From: Firmicutes bacterium UBA5010
GTDB taxonomy: Bacteria > Bacillota > Clostridia > Tissierellales > Sedimentibacteraceae
DNA: 17,968 nt
Direction of reading: 5' to 3'
Assembly: GCA_002396645.1 (NCBI GenBank)
Contig: DGYI01000068.1
Location: 15,391-33,358 of the forward strand
Shown here: positions 8,556-15,705 of the stretch, one piece after another
Layout of the letters: each line of letters begins with the position of its first letter
Position numbering within the stretch: the first letter of the stretch is position 1
Notes under the pieces: generated by a model
Databases searched by the model: none
What the model was told of the DNA's origin: nothing
Seen by the model: only the letters and a program-made list of their open reading frames with translations
Made by a program: the position numbers and the translations under genes

Positions 8556-8563
8556 CCCCCCCT
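8556..8563 (-). promoter_or_regulatory. Poly-G ribosome binding site of tadZ
   Basis: The minus strand reads AGGGGGGG ending nine bases before the tadZ ATG. Seven consecutive G in such AT-rich DNA is unusual, and the tract sits exactly where the Shine-Dalgarno site is needed. Its length sets the strength and spacing of translation initiation for the first gene of the pilus operon. Confidence 0.6.
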
Positions 8564-8577
8564 GTAAATTAACGCAG

Positions 8578-8606
8578 AATAATACGGGTCCCCACCGCGT
8601 ATTATT
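8578..8606 (-). promoter_or_regulatory. 5' UTR hairpin upstream of tadZ
   Basis: Arms aataatacg (8578-8586) and cgtattatt (8598-8606) are perfectly complementary over 9 bp. The stem can extend by ggt (8587-8589) with acc (8594-8596) past one bulged base, leaving a four-base loop that reads GGGG in the minus-strand RNA. It lies between the predicted promoter and the ribosome site. No T-run follows on the minus strand, so it is not a simple terminator. It does not match a riboswitch class I recognise. Confidence 0.55.
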
Positions 8607-8632
8607 TTCTATATTTGATTTTATTATTCAAC

Positions 8633-8661
8633 ATTGTAACATTAAATTTTGCATTAATCAA
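8633..8661 (-). promoter_or_regulatory. Predicted sigma-A promoter of the tad operon
   Basis: On the minus strand, a -35 TTGATT (8656-8661) and a -10 TACAAT (8633-8638) are separated by exactly 17 bases. Transcription would start near 8626, giving a leader of about 80 bases that contains the hairpin and the poly-G ribosome site. The boxes are seen by eye only. Confidence 0.5.
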
Positions 8662-8672
8662 CATTTTTTTAC

Positions 8673-8699
8673 ATTTTATTGCCGGGGAAATTTTATTGC
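8673..8699 (-). repeat. Direct repeat pair upstream of the tad promoter
   Basis: Two exact 10-base copies of GCAATAAAAT (minus strand; 8673-8682 and 8690-8699) are separated by 7 bases, so their centres are 17 bp apart. They lie 11 bases upstream of the predicted -35 box, centred near -51 and -68, a usual location for a tandem activator site. The protein that would bind is unknown. Confidence 0.45.
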
Positions 8700-8752
8700 A
8701 TAAAAATTGTAATTTACTATAATATATAATTTTACAGCAATGCAAATTAAAA

Positions 8753-8780
8753 ATGCTTGATATATAATTATATCAAGCAT
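8753..8780 (-). terminator. Intrinsic terminator after the proC-luxS-MATE-HD operon
   Basis: Arms atgcttgatata (8753-8764) and tatatcaagcat (8769-8780) form a perfect 12-bp stem with a four-base loop. On the minus strand the stem is followed by TTTTTAATTT. It begins nine bases beyond the stop of the HD-like gene. The stem is AT-rich, so efficiency is uncertain. Confidence 0.75.
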
Positions 8781-8788
8781 CTTAAAAG

Positions 8789-10381
8789 TTATTGTAAATC
8801 AGTGTATTCTGCCATAGAATAAATCTTATTTGTTTTAGGATTATTTTCCGCTCCTAAAGCAGCATATTCTTCCTTACTGTAAAATTGATTTGACTTAAGG
8901 TATTTCGGTATATCCACCGATTCACCGTTTATTAGTATATCCACGTGTCTGTTTGCCAGCTCTAAGACATATGTATTCTTATTGTTTTCAAGCTGTCCTA
9001 TACAGCGAAGCTTCATTTTTAACCTATCCGACAGTTTCGGTACATCAAACAAGGTCAAAAACCTTTTACATCTTCCTTTAAATGCTATCTCCGGGTCTAA
9101 ATTGTCAAGTGAATCATTTTCAAAAACAAAATCCACATTAAGCCAATTATCCTCCATGTAAATATAGGACGTACAGAACTCTTCCACATATTCACGATTT
9201 TGACTTGCGCGGGAGATTCTCGAAAATTCTTCCAATTCGTCTATGAAAGTCAAAAATGTACTGTCATCAATTTTTTTAATCCTGAAAGTATCACGTGTAT
9301 GATTGGCTATTGACGACAATATAAGCTGCTTAATAACTAAATGTCCGAAATCTGAATGTGTATTAATGAGTTTATCACCATAAACATATAGTATATTTTG
9401 AAATGCCTTTAGGTTTTTTGCCAGCAAAAATGCACTCATAATACCATGATGATATTCCTCAAACTCGTTGCTGAAAGACATTGCCTGAGACGGTATTTTT
9501 ATAAAGTAGCATTCAGTTTTTAAATTTCTCTTTATTGCTTCAATCCTTTCAGCGGTCATATGCTCAATTGCATTATCTTTTAAACATATAAATTTATTGT
9601 CACGTATCTCAAAAATCTCATCCTTTAAAAATTCCATTTCGCTCACACTCCCTGCATTTATCATAAAATTCAGGTCAGAGCTGATAAAATCTATAAAATA
9701 TTCAATAAAGTGCTGCTGCAGGTTATTAAATTCAAAAGAAAAGTCATTGTATGAGTTTATCGAAAAATATGGCAATATGTTTTTCATGCTCTTATTAATC
9801 TTAGTTATTTTTTTTATAGGATATCCTAAATCATGTGCTAGTGAAGTCACGCATCTTAATGAATCGTTATATTTTTGAATATCTCTGTAAGCATCACAAA
9901 CCTCGTGAAAGCTTCCAAAATATTCTTGCAGGTCAAGCTTAGTAATCAGCTCATCCAAAAGCAGTGCAGAATCATCATATGTTTTTAAATCGGATAAAAA
10001 TTCGTTGTATTCTGTCTTTTTATAAATATATTCTCCTAAAAAATAAACCCATAAGCAATGTAAAGTATGATCTCTGTAAAAGGAATCCGATGCGAAAATT
10101 AATTCTTCAAACTCAACAAATTCGTCAAAAAAGCTAAAAATCTTATCATATCCCTGTTTTTCAGGATCAATAAATGACATTGCAGACTCAAATAAAAGCT
10201 TCCAAAGTCCACAGGCGATTCTGATTTTTTCATTCATCTTTTCAGCATTAATCATTTTATTGATATAGTCTGATATTTCCTTTTTATACTTTTCCCTCCC
10301 GACTAAGAATGCAATTTCATCATTCTTTATTTCTTCGAGATAAAATTGCATAACAATTTTTTCATTAATAACTTCTCGCAT
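8789..10381 (-). CDS. Uncharacterised protein with HD-phosphohydrolase-like motif pattern
   Basis: This is a 530-residue soluble protein, with no signal peptide or membrane segment, that I cannot assign to a named family. It shows the spaced His/Asp pattern of HD-superfamily metal phosphohydrolases: RDHTLH at 103-108, LAHDLGYP at 181-188 (His183-Asp184), EYHHG at 309-313 and NHTRD at 360-364. These would be the metal ligands if the fold is HD. The C-terminal ~110 residues (from about 425) lack these motifs and may be a separate domain. The start is ATG 10381-10379, with GGAGG (10388-10392) six bases upstream; a longer in-frame ATG nine codons earlier has no ribosome site. It is the last gene of an operon with proC, luxS and a MATE exporter, 49 bases after the exporter, and is followed by a terminator. 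Nucleotide or phosphoester hydrolysis is plausible but unproven. Confidence 0.75.
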   Translation of the reverse strand: MREVINEKIVMQFYLEEIKNDEIAFLVGREKYKKEISDYINKMINAEKMNEKIRIACGLWKLLFESAMSFIDPEKQGYDKIFSFFDEFVEFEELIFASDSFYRDHTLHCLWVYFLGEYIYKKTEYNEFLSDLKTYDDSALLLDELITKLDLQEYFGSFHEVCDAYRDIQKYNDSLRCVTSLAHDLGYPIKKITKINKSMKNILPYFSINSYNDFSFEFNNLQQHFIEYFIDFISSDLNFMINAGSVSEMEFLKDEIFEIRDNKFICLKDNAIEHMTAERIEAIKRNLKTECYFIKIPSQAMSFSNEFEEYHHGIMSAFLLAKNLKAFQNILYVYGDKLINTHSDFGHLVIKQLILSSIANHTRDTFRIKKIDDSTFLTFIDELEEFSRISRASQNREYVEEFCTSYIYMEDNWLNVDFVFENDSLDNLDPEIAFKGRCKRFLTLFDVPKLSDRLKMKLRCIGQLENNKNTYVLELANRHVDILINGESVDIPKYLKSNQFYSKEEYAALGAENNPKTNKIYSMAEYTDLQ

Positions 10382-10430
10382 AATCAACCTCCATAATTTC
10401 AACATCAAACTCTTTTTTTAATTCTTGATT

Positions 10431-11813
10431 TTATTTTCCGATTATATTCTTAGCCCATATTCCGGATTTTAACAGAAAAGCACCGATTACAGCTTTTATG
10501 CTTTCCGAGCACTGAACTATAAGATATACAGCAATTATATTTATAGCGGTATATCTTGACAATGTAAAAGCAAGCGGCAAACTTATTATCCACACAAAAA
10601 CACTGTCAAATAAAAAAGTAATTATTGTTTTTCCTCCAGAACGCATTGTAAAGTAGGTACTGTGATTGAAAGCAAAAAGTGGCATTGCTGCTGCATATAC
10701 AATCAGAAATTGTGTAGCCAGATTCCTCACGGAGTCCTCAGTATTATATATCATAGGTATAAACGGAGCTAAAGAAGCAAGCAATGCTCCTATGACAACG
10801 TACATGCTCACATTAAAAAAGATAAGCTTTCTGTCCATGTCCTTAGCTTTATCAATATTTCCCGCGCCAAGCTCTCTTCCGACCAATATTGATATAGCTC
10901 CTCCCATTGCGAAGAATACAATCATAAATAAGTTTGAAACAGTTGATGATATGTTGAGTGCTGCCATAACGTTAAGTCCTCTGACAGAATAACTTTGTGT
11001 AATTGCAGCCATTCCTACAGACCATAAAACTTCATTCATTAAAAGCGGAGCTCCGGTAATGGCTATTTTTTTAATTATATCTATCGGAATATGAAAGCTT
11101 GCATATAGATTCTGTACAAAAATAAATTTGTCTGAGTTCTTGTGTGTTCTAAAAATTACATAGCAAGCTTCAACATATTTTGAAAGCACCGTAGCTATAG
11201 CAGCGCCTCTGACTCCGAGAGCAGGAAATCCAAATGTACCGAATATCAAAAAATAATTAAATACTAAATTCACCAATATGGCAATTGAACTGGCAATCAT
11301 TGGAGCTACAGTTTCGCCGGTCTCTCTAAGAGTTGTAAAATAGCACTGCGAAACCATGAATGGAATAAGTCCCCAAAGCGTTATTTTTAAATAACTTTTC
11401 GCTTCTGAGAGCGTAAGCAGCAAATTTCCTCCTCCATCTATTCCTTCTGAAAGATATAGCTTTATCAAACTCTCTCCCCATACAGAGAAAATTATTGCAG
11501 CAATAAAACAAATAATTGTACCTAAATACAATTTAAAGCGAAATGCATACCTAACTCCGTCATGATTTTTGTTTCCAAAAAATTGAGCACCATAAATAGA
11601 TGCTCCCGAAATACATCCAAAAATCGTTATATTGAACACTAGTATGAGCTGATTTATTATCGCAACTCCAGACATAGATTCGGTCCCTAGTCTTCCTACC
11701 ATTATATTGTCCAGCAGGTTTACAAAGTTAGTTATACCCTGCTGAATAACCATAGGTATAAGTAAAACCAGCACCATTTTATAGAAGGCTTTATCTCCGA
11801 TATATTTTTTCAT
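10431..11813 (-). CDS. MATE-family multidrug/solute efflux transporter
   Basis: This 460-residue polytopic membrane protein has about 12 hydrophobic segments arranged as two homologous halves, the MatE fold. Typical motifs are IPMVIQQGITNFVNLLDNIMVGRLGTESMSGVAI near the N-terminus and GAPLLMNEVLWSVGMAAITQSY opening the second half. MATE proteins export organic cations, drugs or metabolites in exchange for Na+ or H+; the substrate cannot be read from sequence. The length is normal and no frame break is seen. The ATG at 11813-11811 has AAGGAG at 11828-11833, a rather long 14-base spacing. It lies 41 bases after luxS and 49 before the HD-like gene, so all are probably co-transcribed. Confidence 0.92.
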   Translation of the reverse strand: MKKYIGDKAFYKMVLVLLIPMVIQQGITNFVNLLDNIMVGRLGTESMSGVAIINQLILVFNITIFGCISGASIYGAQFFGNKNHDGVRYAFRFKLYLGTIICFIAAIIFSVWGESLIKLYLSEGIDGGGNLLLTLSEAKSYLKITLWGLIPFMVSQCYFTTLRETGETVAPMIASSIAILVNLVFNYFLIFGTFGFPALGVRGAAIATVLSKYVEACYVIFRTHKNSDKFIFVQNLYASFHIPIDIIKKIAITGAPLLMNEVLWSVGMAAITQSYSVRGLNVMAALNISSTVSNLFMIVFFAMGGAISILVGRELGAGNIDKAKDMDRKLIFFNVSMYVVIGALLASLAPFIPMIYNTEDSVRNLATQFLIVYAAAMPLFAFNHSTYFTMRSGGKTIITFLFDSVFVWIISLPLAFTLSRYTAINIIAVYLIVQCSESIKAVIGAFLLKSGIWAKNIIGK

Positions 11814-11854
11814 ATAAATAATATTTTCTCCTTAAAGTTTTATGATTGCAGTAA

Positions 11855-12334
11855 TCAGTCTTGATAATATAAATTTTCCTCTTTTATATTGTTTAATATT
11901 TCATTTAAGTATAATTTTGACTCATATTTAGCCATAGGCAAGTTCATATCCAGATAATTTCCGCAGGATTTCGCATCTGATCCCGGAACCTCTCCCTCAT
12001 AAGCGGCAATAAATTCAAACATCTCGCGCATTATACCAAGTATATCCTCGGATTTTAAATCACCTTTGAATATGACATAAAATCCTGTTCTGCAGCCCAT
12101 AGGCCCGAAGTATACTGTTTTTTCATCATAGATGCTGTGATTTCTCAAAAATGTAGCCGCTAAGTGTTCTATTGTGTGAATTTCTGCCGTATTCATAACA
12201 GGAGTATTATTCGGCTCCTTCATTCTGATGTCGAATGTAGTCAGATATTCACTTCCCACTGTATCCTTTCTTGATACATACAATCCCCTTTTTAGGTTTA
12301 AATGATTAACTTGAAAACTTTCTATTTTTTTCAC
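11855..12334 (-). CDS. luxS: S-ribosylhomocysteine lyase LuxS
   Basis: This 159-residue metalloenzyme cleaves S-ribosylhomocysteine to homocysteine and DPD, the precursor of autoinducer-2, in the activated methyl cycle. It carries the HTIEH signature at 53-57 (two metal-ligand His and catalytic Glu56), Cys81 in GPMGCRTG, and the third metal ligand Cys124 in SCGNYL; the invariant residues are present and the length is normal. I choose GTG 12334-12332, which gives the family-typical MKKIESFQVNH. The in-frame ATG four codons upstream (12346) is part of the ribosome site itself (ATGGAGG). No nucleosidase gene (pfs/mtnN), the usual pathway partner, is in this window; the neighbours are proC upstream and a MATE exporter downstream. 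Confidence 0.96.
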   Translation of the reverse strand: MKKIESFQVNHLNLKRGLYVSRKDTVGSEYLTTFDIRMKEPNNTPVMNTAEIHTIEHLAATFLRNHSIYDEKTVYFGPMGCRTGFYVIFKGDLKSEDILGIMREMFEFIAAYEGEVPGSDAKSCGNYLDMNLPMAKYESKLYLNEILNNIKEENLYYQD

Positions 12335-12339
12335 AGCTA

Positions 12340-12344
12340 CCTCC
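12340..12344 (-). promoter_or_regulatory. Ribosome site deciding the luxS start
   Basis: GGAGG ends five bases before GTG 12334 and overlaps the upstream in-frame ATG (ATGGAGG). It therefore serves the GTG, not the ATG. Confidence 0.75.
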
Positions 12345-12369
12345 ATAAAATTATTTGCACAAAATTTTA

Positions 12370-13176
12370 TTATAAACTAAGCTCATATGCTCTGTTTACG
12401 CATTTTATACAAGCTTCATCTATTATTTCGCATAGATTTTTTTCATCAAACACTTTTATTGATTCTATTGTTGCTCCTCCCGGTGTACAAACTTGCTGTA
12501 TCAATTCCTTCGGGTCTTTTCCTGTTTTTAATACCATTTCAGCCGCACCTATAAAGGTTTGAGCAACAAGTTTTTTTGCTGCATCTTTATCTATTCCCAT
12601 TTTTTCAACCGAGCTTGTTATACAGTCTATGAAATAATAAACATATGCCGGGGAGCTTCCGTTTGCAGGTATTATATCATTCATTTGTTCTTCAGATATT
12701 ACCGCAACTTCTCCCATAGTTTCAAATATTCTTATTATCTTATCAAATTCGTCGTCATTTACATTGTCTGTCTTTGAAAACGCGCATGCCCCATGCCCTA
12801 TCAAAAGCGGCGTATTCGGCATAATTCTTATTACTTTTGTATCTTCTCCTAAAAAGTTTTGAATATATGATGTCGATATACCTGCTGCAATTGTTATAAT
12901 AATTTGATTATTTACTTTTTCGGAAGAAGATTTAAGCTTATTAAGCACGTCTTCATAAATTTGGGGCTTTACCGCCAGCAACACAATTTCACAATTTAAA
13001 AACAGCGCTTCCTCAGAACTTAAAACACTGTATCCCTTAGATTTGCATAAATCAATTTTATCCTGACATATATCGAAAACAGCTATATCACTGCTTAAAA
13101 AAGCTTTAGATCCGACTGCTCCGTCTATTATTGCCAATCCCATATTTCCTGCACCGATTGAGCCTATTTTATACAT
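12370..13176 (-). CDS. proC: Pyrroline-5-carboxylate reductase
   Basis: This 268-residue protein reduces 1-pyrroline-5-carboxylate to proline with NAD(P)H, the last step of proline synthesis. The N-terminal Rossmann fold has GAGNMG at 8-13 and the VKPQ segment at about 69-72. RIMPNTP (117-123) and the dimerisation domain signatures NGSSPAYVY (172-180) and TPGGATIES (231-239) are all intact, and the length is normal. I choose ATG 13176-13174, with GAGG six bases upstream; the in-frame ATG four codons earlier overlaps this ribosome site (ATGAGG). It is the first gene of the minus-strand operon, 35 bases before luxS, and has a promoter upstream. Confidence 0.96.
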   Translation of the reverse strand: MYKIGSIGAGNMGLAIIDGAVGSKAFLSSDIAVFDICQDKIDLCKSKGYSVLSSEEALFLNCEIVLLAVKPQIYEDVLNKLKSSSEKVNNQIIITIAAGISTSYIQNFLGEDTKVIRIMPNTPLLIGHGACAFSKTDNVNDDEFDKIIRIFETMGEVAVISEEQMNDIIPANGSSPAYVYYFIDCITSSVEKMGIDKDAAKKLVAQTFIGAAEMVLKTGKDPKELIQQVCTPGGATIESIKVFDEKNLCEIIDEACIKCVNRAYELSL

Positions 13177-13238
13177 TTTGCACCTCATATTATTGTCATT
13201 TATAATTACTTATAAATCTTTAGATTTCAATACCAGAT

Positions 13239-13267
13239 ATTATATAATTAAAACTTAAAAAATGCAA
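13239..13267 (-). promoter_or_regulatory. Predicted promoter of the proC-luxS-MATE-HD operon
   Basis: On the minus strand, a perfect -10 TATAAT (13239-13244) lies 17 bases downstream of TTGCAT (13262-13267). Transcription would start near 13232, about 55 bases before the proC ATG. The -35 matches only in part. Confidence 0.5.
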
Positions 13268-13348
13268 TGCTATAAAATCAATTAAACTAAAATTATAACA
13301 ACTATGATATTTTGTTGAACAAATATTTTTGTAACACTTTAGTAACTT

Positions 13349-13375
13349 TTGATATGTATAATATTATGATATAAT
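13349..13375 (+). promoter_or_regulatory. Candidate promoter region of the glucosaminidase gene
   Basis: The 319-base divergent region 13177-13495 holds no ORF I would call. On the plus strand it has several TATAAT boxes (13357-13362, 13370-13375, 13409-13414). The best pairing is TTGATA at 13349-13354 with TATAAT at 13370-13375, but the spacing is only 15 bases. Which box is used cannot be decided by eye. A GGAAAGGGTGG ribosome site precedes the ATG at 13496. Confidence 0.35.
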
Positions 13376-13495
13376 AAATTATTCTACAAAATAGACTAAA
13401 TTTTGCTTTATAATCATATGAAAAATATGGAATTTGTAAGTACGATTTATATCTATTTGAATTATTATGATAAGTTTTAAGGAAAGGGTGGCGAA

Positions 13496-15649
13496 ATGAC
13501 AAATTTTATTGAAAAAAACAAAAGGAAGATTGCTATAGGCATTATTGCTGTCGGCGTACTTTCTTCTTCAATAGTGCAAACGACGTACAATACTGCATAT
13601 GCTGCAGGCGAAAATACTGTTAAGGTGCTAATCAACGGAGAAGCGTTAATCTCCGATATACCCGCATACATAAGAAACAGCCGCACTATGATACCTCTTA
13701 AAGTAGTAGTCGAAAAATTCGGAGCACAAGTCAAGTGGGATCCGGTTAATTATGCTGTCGACATATATAAGGACAATAAAACTATAAGGCTATATATAGA
13801 TAACAGATTAGTTAGCTACACAGAAAACGGTGTTACAAGCTATGATGTAAGTGATGTAGCCCCTGTTATAATTAATAGTTACACATACGTTCCTCTGAAA
13901 TTAGTAAGCAATGCGCTTGGATTAGATGCCACATGGAATCAAGCAAGAGGAGAGGTAAATGTATCTCGCAGTGACGGAACAAAAGCAAGTGGTTTTTTTG
14001 ATATTAAAATATCCGGTATAAATGATGGTCAAATTATCGGCGATAAAACAACATTGACATTAACAGGAACTGAGTCCTTGCCTTCAAATGCCGCACAGCT
14101 TAGGTATTTATTCTTAGACCCTGTAACAGGAAAGGGGAAAATAATAGCTAAAACCGATAAAATCAAAGAAGCTGTTGTTCTGACACCAGATATAAACAAT
14201 CAAGGCTCCGGCATACTTGCTGCTGTTGTATACGATAAAAGCGGTAATTTTATAGCCGGAACGGCAAAATCGGCATCAATAAAAGTCACTCCTAAGGTAA
14301 GCCTTAAAGGAGTTAAAGCCGGACAAACACTGTCAGTTACTACATCCCTAAGCTGCGATTTGAATTTTATAGCATCTTATACAAAATACGAAGTTCATTA
14401 TCCTAACAGAGATATTAAAGTATATACCTCATGGGAAATAGACCCTGAGGGCAGCTTCGGCTATATGCCGGAGGTTTTTGAAAACGGCTTGGTTTCACTT
14501 AGAGCTGTGGCATATGACGCTAAGGACAATCCATACTACAGCGATTTTGTAACTGTAAATATAGCAGCCGAAGCTCCGAAGCCACAGCCTCCGTATGTGA
14601 GTCTTGCGGCAATATCAGCCAAAAATATAGGTATCGTACCGGTTAAGCTGTCAGTATCGAGAAATTTCAATGTTTCTAAAACACAATACTACGCTAAAAA
14701 TACAGCTACAGGAAAAACCGTACTTCTTCATGAAGTAGGATTCGGAGATTATGACTGGTTCCCCGGTCCTGATATGGCAGGCACTTGGGATATATACGTT
14801 AAATGTACCAAGACTTCCGGAGAGATATATACAAGTAACACACGTACAGTTACCGTACCTAATAAAGAAAGCCTTGTAATAAGCGGTATAGGACCTAATC
14901 AAGTTATAACAGAAGCTTTTTCGGTAAATTCAAAGGCAAATGTACCGGTGAAAGAAGTGTCCTATGTGATAACTAATCCATATAACAATACACAAGCTGT
15001 CATAGGCACAAACTCTAATACTTCCGCATCAGTAAGCTTCACACCTACAAAGGTGAATGAAGGGCTTAGAAATGTTCAGGCTATTGCAACTACAGCTGAC
15101 GGCAGAACATTAAAATCCGAAGCAGTTCAGGTAAAATTCTACTTTGGACAGCTATACAGCGCAAGACCTATAGTTGCTCAGGATAAATTTATAGAATATA
15201 TCACTCCTATGGCTCTTAAAACGCAAAAAGAAAACGGCATGTCCGCAGCCTTGCAAATAGCCCAGGCAATATTGGAGACCGGATGGGGAAAAAGTGTTCC
15301 TGTTGACAGATATTCAGGACTGTTCTCAAACAATCTTTTCGGTATCAAGGGAACAGGAAATGCAGGTTCTGTGCTTAGTGCAACCTGGGAAGAATATTAC
15401 GGTACAGTATACAGAATCGATGACCATTTCAGAGCTTATAAGTCTGTTATGGACAGTTGGAACGACCACAGTGCTCTTTTAACTGAAAATAAAAGATATA
15501 TACCTTATACAGAGGTCATGTATAACTCAACAGCAGCAGCATATGCGCTGAAAAGATGCGGATATGCAACAGACAGCGGATACCCGGGAAAACTGATATA
15601 TCTTATAGAACGCTGGAACTTGGATGAATTAGATAAACAAAAGATATAA
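13496..15649 (+). CDS. Secreted stalk-domain/Ig-like GH73 glucosaminidase
   Basis: The protein has 717 residues. A signal peptide (basic residues 7-11, hydrophobic core 12-28, probable cleavage after AYA or AYAA at 36-37) is followed by a copper-amine-oxidase N-terminal-like stalk domain at about 42-157 (two beta-rich repeats, no catalytic oxidase part). About four Ig-like beta modules follow at about 168-555, then a glucosaminidase domain at about 570-710. The catalytic Glu is likely Glu594 in ILETGWG, and SNNLFGIKG and YKSVMDSWNDHS are family-typical. It should cut N-acetylglucosaminyl bonds in peptidoglycan outside the cell. There is no LPxTG or membrane anchor, so wall binding through the stalk domain is probable. 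It is a single-gene unit transcribed away from proC and ends at a bidirectional terminator. Confidence 0.92.
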   Translation: MTNFIEKNKRKIAIGIIAVGVLSSSIVQTTYNTAYAAGENTVKVLINGEALISDIPAYIRNSRTMIPLKVVVEKFGAQVKWDPVNYAVDIYKDNKTIRLYIDNRLVSYTENGVTSYDVSDVAPVIINSYTYVPLKLVSNALGLDATWNQARGEVNVSRSDGTKASGFFDIKISGINDGQIIGDKTTLTLTGTESLPSNAAQLRYLFLDPVTGKGKIIAKTDKIKEAVVLTPDINNQGSGILAAVVYDKSGNFIAGTAKSASIKVTPKVSLKGVKAGQTLSVTTSLSCDLNFIASYTKYEVHYPNRDIKVYTSWEIDPEGSFGYMPEVFENGLVSLRAVAYDAKDNPYYSDFVTVNIAAEAPKPQPPYVSLAAISAKNIGIVPVKLSVSRNFNVSKTQYYAKNTATGKTVLLHEVGFGDYDWFPGPDMAGTWDIYVKCTKTSGEIYTSNTRTVTVPNKESLVISGIGPNQVITEAFSVNSKANVPVKEVSYVITNPYNNTQAVIGTNSNTSASVSFTPTKVNEGLRNVQAIATTADGRTLKSEAVQVKFYFGQLYSARPIVAQDKFIEYITPMALKTQKENGMSAALQIAQAILETGWGKSVPVDRYSGLFSNNLFGIKGTGNAGSVLSATWEEYYGTVYRIDDHFRAYKSVMDSWNDHSALLTENKRYIPYTEVMYNSTAAAYALKRCGYATDSGYPGKLIYLIERWNLDELDKQKI

Positions 15650-15656
15650 TATACAA

Positions 15657-15702
15657 AAAGGTGTTGAAAACAACTGAATTTCAGTTATATTTCAACACCT
15701 TT
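15657..15702. terminator. Bidirectional terminator between converging genes
   Basis: Arms 15657-15669 (aaaggtgttgaaa) and 15690-15702 (tttcaacaccttt) form a perfect 13-bp stem. The region between them contains a second hairpin (aactga 15672-15677 with tcagtt 15681-15686). T-rich tracts follow on both strands (TTATTTT on plus, TTTTTG running out of the stem on minus). It lies eight bases after the glucosaminidase stop and three bases beyond the CBS-ACT stop, so it serves both genes. Confidence 0.85.
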
Positions 15703-15705
15703 ATT

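Noticed and set aside
8578..8606. tad leader hairpin as a known c-di-GMP riboswitch
   Set aside because: It is a single stem of about 29 bases without the conserved core elements or multi-helix layout of the c-di-GMP classes I know.
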